Source: Cyprinodon diabolis (taxonomy: Eukaryota > Chordata > Actinopteri > Cyprinodontiformes > Cyprinodontidae). Taken from it: a stretch of 64,000 bases of DNA. The translations under genes were made by a program, and so were the position numbers. The notes under the pieces were generated by a model. The model worked only from the letters and a program-made list of their open reading frames with translations, ran no database searches and was not told the DNA's origin. This document shows, one piece after another, positions 45,601 through 54,600 of the stretch. Within the stretch, counting starts at the first letter, position 1. Each line of letters opens with the position of its first letter. The DNA is taken from NCBI GenBank assembly GCA_030533445.1, contig CM060078.1, positions 28,072,091 through 28,136,090 on the forward strand, in the 5' to 3' direction.

Positions 45601-48600
45601 AAATACTGCACTTTAACAGGCTTCTGCACCCAATGCGCAGGTGCAGACGATTAGAGGGATGATGGCGAACGTAACGAGCGAGGTGCAGCTTCCACCAAAT
45701 TCAGCGAGATCCTTATTTATCTACCCGTTTGCCAGAAGAACATCCCTGGTATAGGATATTAAAATTTCCTGTCATGGTTATTGTGACTGTGACGAATTCA
45801 CCTCGTCACTTAAAACAAACTTTGCGCGCCACACACATTCCTGTTATACTGTGTTTGTGAGGACCAAAACACTAGCGCTGAGCCCAGTAGCTCCATTAAA
45901 TTAAAACACACAAGCTGTTCCTGGTTACCTGCTGGCGTATTGAGGGTGCACACTTAATATTTCAGTGGGGTTAGCCGTGTGTGGGTGGGGGTGTGTGTGC
46001 GTGTGTGTGTGTGGACGTGTTTTTGCTACGGGGACTGGTCATCTTCAGTCTGGCGGCGTCTTTGCGGGGTTCAAACCCAGTTTGGTTTAATTGAATAAGT
46101 CAATGAATCTGTGTAAAGGAATTAAGTTGTAAAAATTATTTGTTTTTGTATATCAATTGTTTGTGGAGGTAATATATGGACAAAACTGATTTATGAGAAG
46201 AAATCAGAAATAAGATAGCTTGTAGGGGCTTAAACTATTTAATGAGGGCTGTGGGAAGAAGAGCGGCAATTTTTGTTTTCTGTTTCTTTGTTACATTGCT
46301 GGTAACTGGAGGCTGAGGCCCAGAGTATCTTTATATATGTTTAGTTTCTTTTGCACCCTGTTTTGAGTTTTTGAGCACAATAAATCACCAACACCGGTAA
46401 CCTGACTGAGTCTGGATTCTTGGAGGCCAAAGAACCCCGTCACAGTGACCCAAATCGTCACCGTTACTGTTATTATATAGTAAATTAAATCATTACTGTT
46501 AAATTGTATTTCCTCTCCAATTGTTTATTTGAATTCTTATTCTGGATTAGTTGGAGACATACACTAGGCTATATCAGCCCCACCAAAAATATTTTTACCA
46601 GCCGCCACTGCTCTGCACCGAGCTTAAACCTCTTCAATAGAACCCGTTGAACTTTTCATCTGTGTCTCTCTGTTTGGACTTCTGCATTTTAGTCCATACC
46701 AAATGAATAGCTTATCAAATCAGATTCAGTACTCTACAGTCTACAAACATAAGCATTACAAATGCAGTAGTAAATAAAATGTTCAGAATAGCATAAAAAG
46801 GCATTTGGATCAAGATTTATTTGGTGAAATTTGTTTATAATTTGTATTGGTGGTGTATATAAAGCAGTTGTGAGTTACGATGTTTACACTGCAGGATTTT
46901 TTAAAGACATTAGGATGGAGGGATACATGCACCGCTGAATAAAGTACAGATGTAAGGCGGTCACACAGAGCCATTGTGTGGGCACAATGAATTATTCTAA
47001 CACTGAAGGGTTTGATCTGAAAGGATTTAGATAATTAAGCTGTTCATCTTAGAGCAAACCTCTATTGATACAGAGTCCTTTCACCAATATAAACTCAGTT
47101 TCATAACCACCTAAAAGAAGCAGGAACAAGTAGAACAGTTCAAAAATTTAAAAAAAACAATCCACTGTACCTTGTTTCCAAATTTGAAACCAACTCTAGT
47201 GGATTGTTTTTAAACTTTTTTTGGAAGGACTATGAGCTGGATAACAGAATCTTCACCAGCAAGTTGAACAGTTTTCTACTGGGGTATCAAACTGCTAAAT
47301 TTACCACAGTCAAAAGATATGATTTACAGCAAAAAGAAAAAGAAACTCTCAAACTGACTTTTTTTTTTTTTTTTTTTTTTTTAGGAAAACCAGAGGTTTG
47401 TGTTAAGAAACCAACAAGTAAAACCTGCAGACTAAACTTGCCAGACCACAAGTAGACCAGAGCCTGCATTCAACCCAATAATGAGGACCACACTGACATG
47501 AAGCTGCAGAGCTGTGTTCATGTTCCCACTGTAGTTCAATCTATATAGCTTGAAGAACAGAACATAGAACATCCAGTCTGTGAAGAAACCACGGCTGTAG
47601 TGTTTGCAGAGGCCACCCCAAAGATGAAACTCAGTCCACTAACGCCACCAACAACACAGACAGGAGGAGGAGGGTGGGAAAAATGAGAAACAAGAAAAGA
47701 AAAAATATCAAATAAGAAAAGACGTGGCTTAATCAAACAGAAACCAGCACAGACCAAAGTATGAGGGAACCTATTAAAATTACAGTAAACTACTCCTTCC
47801 AATCTGTATTCTTTCCGACTTCACTTTTGATAAAACATTTCTACCACAGAACCATTTCAATGTTTATTAAATACCTTGAAAAAAGCTGGCAGACTAACTG
47901 TCTCATTAGCTTTCTTTAAAACAAACTTCTTCATACAAACACGACCACTTTATTTATACAACCAACCTAGAGTTCAAGTTTATCTGCTACTTCTGAAGCC
48001 ATGGAGGCCTGCAAATTATCTGTTAACATGAACGTTGTGCAACACACTCAGCCAGAGGTGTGTGTGTGTGTGTGTGAGCAAATATGTGCTGGCTGACATT
48101 ATGAAACTTCATGGTTCTGACCTTGGAGGAAGATAGAGTAAATAAAGTTGTGATCATGGCAGACAGCAAGGCAAAAACAAGGCAGACTGGTGACTCCTCA
48201 GCTGCTTAATGTCCTTTGATGGATTGTAATCGTGTTTCAGTTTGTTCTTTTAAAATCAAGCAAGACTTTAGAGTAAGGATTTTCCAAGAAGATACCAAGC
48301 CAATTAGTAAATCATAATATTTGATATTTGTATGCTTTAAGGAAAAGACTCGAATTTTAGTTTTCAACAAGCTGGATCATGTTTCATGGCACCATAAAAA
48401 TGAACTGAAAGGTAAAGCACATCATTCGTATTGGAGAGGACCGCCAGCAAAGTTCACAGCAGAGTGAGTTGTACACAGCGAGTTACCATCGGGCTTATCT
48501 TCTACTTGGTTACTGAATAAACCTGCCGCTGCCAGAAGGGTTAGAGGTTGCTCTTATGACGTCGGCAGCAATCTTCTGAAAAACATGTAGGATTTAGCCT

Positions 48601-51600
48601 GAAGGAGGGTGATCAGGGTAAAAAATATCTGATGTGTGTCGTAAGGTTATCCTCCCACTGTCAGCTGTAATTTATGTTTTACGTCACCTGAGTTGCAATG
48701 TTTCTGTTGCACAAGAACCAAAATATTTTCCTGTTTTACTCCATCCATATGATCCATCTTTTTTTTTCCTGAAATGAAGGTTCTTTAGCTTTAACATCTA
48801 CCTAATTCCCCCCCTCAATGCACCTGGAATAAAAATCTAAATTTATAGAGCAGTTATGATCAAGCTCATGGTTTTAACAGAAGGTGGGTAATGAAATAAA
48901 AAAAACCCTGCTGTATAGTAAGCTTTAGTTTTGAAATAAAGGGATCTAACAGTCTGATGTTTAGTAATCTCCATCATTGTATTCAGATTAGGTTTCAGAG
49001 AAAGCAGAGCTCAGTAGAAAAGCAGCTTTAAATTACATGATGTATCAGAGTGCTGGTACTTGTTGCAGGTGTATAATAGTGACAAAGGAAGGTGTGTCTG
49101 GATGCAGCTTCCTAATAAGGAGACCGGAAACAATGCCTGTAATGATGACTGTATCAGCGCACTGTCAGACCAGGTTCCACCTCAGCTAGAGTGGAAAATC
49201 CCTTAACTCCCCCAACTGATTATCATACGACTGACCAAAACACACAGGGTGATAATCAGCGATGATGAGCCAAACCCTGAGAAACAGAGCAGAATAACAC
49301 CCTGACTTCACAGTAAAAACCCGCAGAGTCTATTTTTATGACACACACACGATGACGGGTTACAGCTGTGAGAACAGAAATGCTGTCATTAAGTAGAAAC
49401 CTAAAATTAAGCAGGTTTTAAATTATCAACAGAATGCAGGATGCCCTTTACCACAATTAAAGGGTAACCACACATTTTTGCTGCAAAGACGCAAACTTAA
49501 TTTAGCCTTATTAGAGTTAAAGTTACTGAAATGTTTGTTTAACTGGCTTTAATGCTGATGCTTTGATATTTTTAAGTTCAATCTGCTTTAGCATTGAAGC
49601 CCAATAGAGACAATAAAGCTGGATGTGCAAAGAGAGGGACATGAATCGAGAAGTTTTAAGCCTGACGAATGATGATCTAATCAGATGTTTAATTTCCCTG
49701 CTCTTTAACCGTCAATCATTTTTTGTCACAGCAAAGTGCCTGTAGCAATTAAACGGGAGTACTTTATTTCTAAAAAAAAACACCCTAGTTTTCAGCTTGA
49801 CAAAAATGCTAAAAATATAAATATTCTGCAAATGAAAAAACTAGAAAAGTTTCAATAATAGAAATAACAGTGTGAAGAAAATTGAGAAGCAAAGTCTAGC
49901 AAAAGCAACAATGAAGACAAGCTGAAGGCAGCTACTGTACGATTCCTCAACACTTTCTGCAAAACGTCACATGGGAATACCCAAAACATGTGTTGGATCT
50001 AAATAAAACTGAAATACATTTTAAGTACCTCATAATACTAGACATAAGACATGTTTTCCCTCAATAAAATTGTAAAACACCACCAACAACACCATCTTTG
50101 AAATTTCCAGAGAAGCATTGTCACTTTCTGAACAGTTTTTTTGTCAGTTATTGTACGACTTTCACCCTCCTTTGCACACATCAAAGCAGGCAGCCGACCG
50201 CCTCAAACAGCGCTGTGGTTTGCTGATAATGGCAACCTGGAGATCAGTAAAACTGCTCCCAGATGAGTTCTGGGGGAGATGGAATCAGTTGCAGACCGTA
50301 AGGGAAAGTTTCATTCTTTACTGTTCAAAGACACAGCTGAAGAAAATGATCAGCGTTTGCACTTCGATAAACGATCAAACTGCTCTGCATAAAAATACAG
50401 TTAAAGAAGAAAGGCGACCACTCTGACCACCAAGCTCACCAAGTTCCCAGTCATCTAGTTGTTGGGGCTACAGAAGCCACTGAAACAGCTGTTCATAGAG
50501 TTTGGAAGGAAAAAAAAACATTACAGTCCAGTAGAGGTAGCTGCTGAAGTGATTCATCAATGCTGACAGCCTTTGTTAGAAGCCATCTAGCACATAAGAA
50601 TGAGTGCAACAGCATTAAAATACTAAACATAAAGGCCACCAGACGGTGCAAACTCATTAAAGAATGAGAACAAGAGAAAAGATTCAATCTTTCAAATGAA
50701 AACCATCAATTTTACATCAATATAAGGAATAAATCAAGGGAAGGCCAAGTCCAAACAGAAAAACAATTGAAACCCTTAAACGTAATCAAGTGAATGATAT
50801 CGTTGTTGCAGTTCAGACATTAATCCTAAAAGTCGGCTAAGAACTTGTGTTTAGGAGCAATTTACTCCCTCTCTACCAAACACAGTCCTTAAAAACAGGA
50901 CTGACTGTGTTCTCCGTGACGCAGGTAGCTACTTTCAAATGCAGATTTATCTTATTATAAAACACAACAGATGTCTCTGTAAAGGAGCTGTGCTAATGTG
51001 TCTGTGTTTCCAGGCCTAAAAAGCCCCTGGGTTCTGCTTTACCATAAAATCATGTTAATAAAAGTGGTTCTTTATGTAACAATGATTAAATTAATCTAAA
51101 AAAAGCAAACTGATAAAGGTTTTTTTTTTTATTTACAGCAGACAGGTGCCACTGAACCCAAAATCCTGAGGTTTAGAAAAGCTTAATAATGAGACTAAAC
51201 ATTTTACACACACTTCATCCAGCAGCTGTTATTTTTGGACTCTTAAACCCTAAATATCCCAAGCATAGTCAGCAGGATCCAACCTATTGCATGATCGAAT
51301 GCTGGTACTAGATTTTCACAGCAATCTACCAAAGTCGATACTCCTTATCGATCCGAGTCTTTATCGATAACACTATCGATACTTTTCTGTTATTTGGTGG
51401 AAAGACGATGTGACAGTATGTTTTTAACAGAACTGGTATTGCTTTTATTGCTTTACAAGTGAACATAACAAAAACGTTTCTAGCCTTCAATAAACATGGC
51501 TAATGTAATAGGCCACTTCGAAATGACATAAAACTAACTAGAATATATTTTCACAATTGTTGGTTAATGTATTGTCTACTGTCACTTTTCATCATGTTTT

Positions 51601-54600
51601 AGTGATTGGGAAAATATTTAGCAAATAAATAATTGTATTTCAAATTAAATGTAATTTTTAATAAATGTTGGCATCAGTAGTTTAATTATATATTCTAAAA
51701 TGATTAGAGCAATATACAACTGTATTACTCGTTTCTCGCCAAAAACTCAATTTCCCTTTTCTTTACGTTACACTTGAACGCATCATGATAACCTAATTGT
51801 CGTTTTACTGAGCCAATCTGAACACGCAGCACGTCTGGAACTTTATTTACTTTTCAAGCTAACTAGCTTGTATGCTGCCGATTACAACATGGATTTCACA
51901 ATTACTATTTTTAACTGACCGGACAAGCTACAAAGTCTGTGTGCGCGCCTACCAGTGGTACTCTGAGTGGATGATGAAGACGGGCCCGACTCTGGTGCGG
52001 CGGGAGCAGCAGGAGGAGGAGTCTTTTCCGTTCAGCCATCCTCGAGTCGCGAGCGAAGTTAACTGCCAGACTTCACTTGTTTTACTTTTAATATCTGTTT
52101 GCTTACAATTTCATTCCAAAACATTGGTGGACATGCTGCAGTGATTGGATTGATTAGATTTAAATGCTGTGACGCGACTCGAGGGACACACAATTATGTT
52201 ACAGGACCTCCGGGAGAAAAAAAAAAAAAAAACGACCAGACTCGATGGTATCGATAAGCCCAAACGTTATTGATTTTCGGGTTTTGAACAAAGTGGAACC
52301 AGGTCCTTGATAGAACCGGGTTTCGATCCCCATCCCTAATTAAGATCAGTGGATCCTGATTCTGCTCAATCTCTAAAGTAGAAAATCACCAATTATTTTT
52401 ATGCAGAATGAAAAGTAAAGTATAAAATTAAAAACATGTCGTTTGCTTTAGAGGGATTGGGCTTTTTCCACATGTTGAAAATCCTGATTTCAGTGAATTA
52501 ATAATTTATATCATAAAAAGTTGAGACGCTGCTAGATAAATTAATGAGGAGTGACAGATTTATGGCGGGATGGACAGGGAACAGAGATTACTGATGGATG
52601 GACTGATAGTCCCTGGATGAGATGCTGAATAAAGTCTGAAGATATGGTTATTCACATTTTAAATACTTTGATTAATTCTAGACTTTTTCCAAACTGCATG
52701 GAAATCTCAGATTATCCCTGTAATAAGCAAAACAAACACAGAAACCAAAACGGAGAGGAAGTGAAGCTTCAGGAAGCAAGAAAACAGGTCAAAGTAGAAC
52801 AAAGGAAGGAAATCTAGTGACTGAAAACAACATGGGAACTAAAACCAAGAACGATGTTCAGGAAAAACCAGCTGAAATTACTTAATTACAGTAGTTTAAG
52901 CTGCTGGTTAGGTCTAAAGTTCCAAAACCTGCTTTTTGAACATTGCTTAAATTAATGCTTTATTAGTCTCAAGTCATTATTGGTAGTAAAACGTCCAAAA
53001 CAAGTTGAATATCTAGTAATAGATTAAGTAAACCAACAAGATGATGCAGAAAATAATATGTATTACACAAATTAAGTCTTTCAAACATAGCTTAAATCAG
53101 TGGGTAAATAAAATACTTCCAGTAGTTAATGGAGTGAAGTACTGGAGCTATTTTAAGCTTGTGTGAGAGGGATGAAGTCAGGCAATGATAAGATCTGCAT
53201 TTCTCTACCACAATGGCAATCAGCCTGCTTTCAGAATGCCCGTGGAGATAAAACCTAAATGGAAATTTTCCCACAGCAGTGCACAAGGAAGCTAGCTTCC
53301 AAACACAGCAGGTTTTCACTTTAACTCCAGCTGAAATTCAAAAGAACTTCTCCACTCATCCTGATTAAGGTTAATGACAGCACTGAGGCAGCACAAAGAC
53401 CGGTCTAACAGGACACAAAGTGATTGTGACAACAAACGGAAAAGAGAATGCAACACATTGAGAGGAGCACGGGCTGCAGCTAGCTACTAATGCTCAACCA
53501 TAACGCAATATGCAGGGGCAAAGGATCCGCAAACAAATCTATTATCACACTCCGTCAAGTACACAATGTCAGTCGTCTTGGATCATTTAAAAAGGTAAAC
53601 ATGATGGCTCCTTTTTTTCCCCTTTGCTCATCATTTGGATACAGCCCAGGAAGAAATACCACTTTTACAGAAAACACATTCGAGAAAAATCTGTTCCTAA
53701 AACTAAAACTGCTCCTGAAACCATAAACTGCTTTAGAAGCAGAAAATATCTACAGTGAGGGATGGGATGAAGCGTGATTAATGGAGGGGATTTCAGCAGT
53801 ATGACAATGTTAAACTCACTTGGATTGTTTTATTTTTCCTGTATTAGTTTGAAATTTATTTTTATTTAAATTTATTTTTCAGCTAGCTGCTTTTAAGCAC
53901 ATTTTTCCAACACCTGGGGATACGCACCTGTGCAAACAGACAGGAATCTAAAGCACAAAGAGGGCAGAAGTTCACTTTTTTTTATTGGAAAATACTGAAT
54001 TTACAAACAACTTTATCCTTTATCAAATATAAGCTTTAGTCTTGTAATAAAATCCTTATTTTAATAAAAACAATAATATGTAAAATGCATATAAAGACTA
54101 CACTGTATGTGGTTTTAATCTTCTTCTTTTAAGTTATGGTTTTACTTGCAGTATCTGAGGAACTAACAACTAAAAACCCTGATTAAATTAAAATACTTTG
54201 CAATAAACAAAAAATAAGTGTTATTGGAATTTCCTTTTTCTATCTGGATAAAGTATGAAGTATTGAAAATAATACATTTTAAACAAAGTAAAAAGTAATG
54301 TTATGTCTTATGTTATAATAATCCACCCAAAAACAGTGCAGGAGACAAATAAGGCTTTAAAAGAAGACAAATCTTATAATAAAAGGTTTCCTGTTTCACA
54401 AAAATGTCAAATAAACATATTGACTTTTAAATAGAATTAAATTACTGTCAAATTGAATCTACATATTAAAAAATAAACTAACTCCTGGCTCCCAGTTATG
54501 AATTCATTCATGGCCAAATGGAAGTAGTGAGTCGAGGCACCAGCTGCTGACATCCATCCAAACCACAACACAATCACTGTCAGGGCAAACTACATCACAT

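Larger units (their letters stand above)
44644..46695. repeat. possible old LTR-like or other repeat, host of nested insertions
   Basis: Sequence of higher G+C starting tgtcaggactccag and resuming after the hAT as cgagcttaaacctc to gcattttagtcc. The start and the end words could be a decayed TGTCAGGACTC / GTCCTGACA pair, but the end is incomplete. Its composition differs from the intron around it. Low certainty. Confidence 0.3.

Noticed and set aside
47204..47469. Open frames crossing the poly-T run
   Set aside because: They depend on homopolymer translation (FFFF or KKKK) and have no other support.
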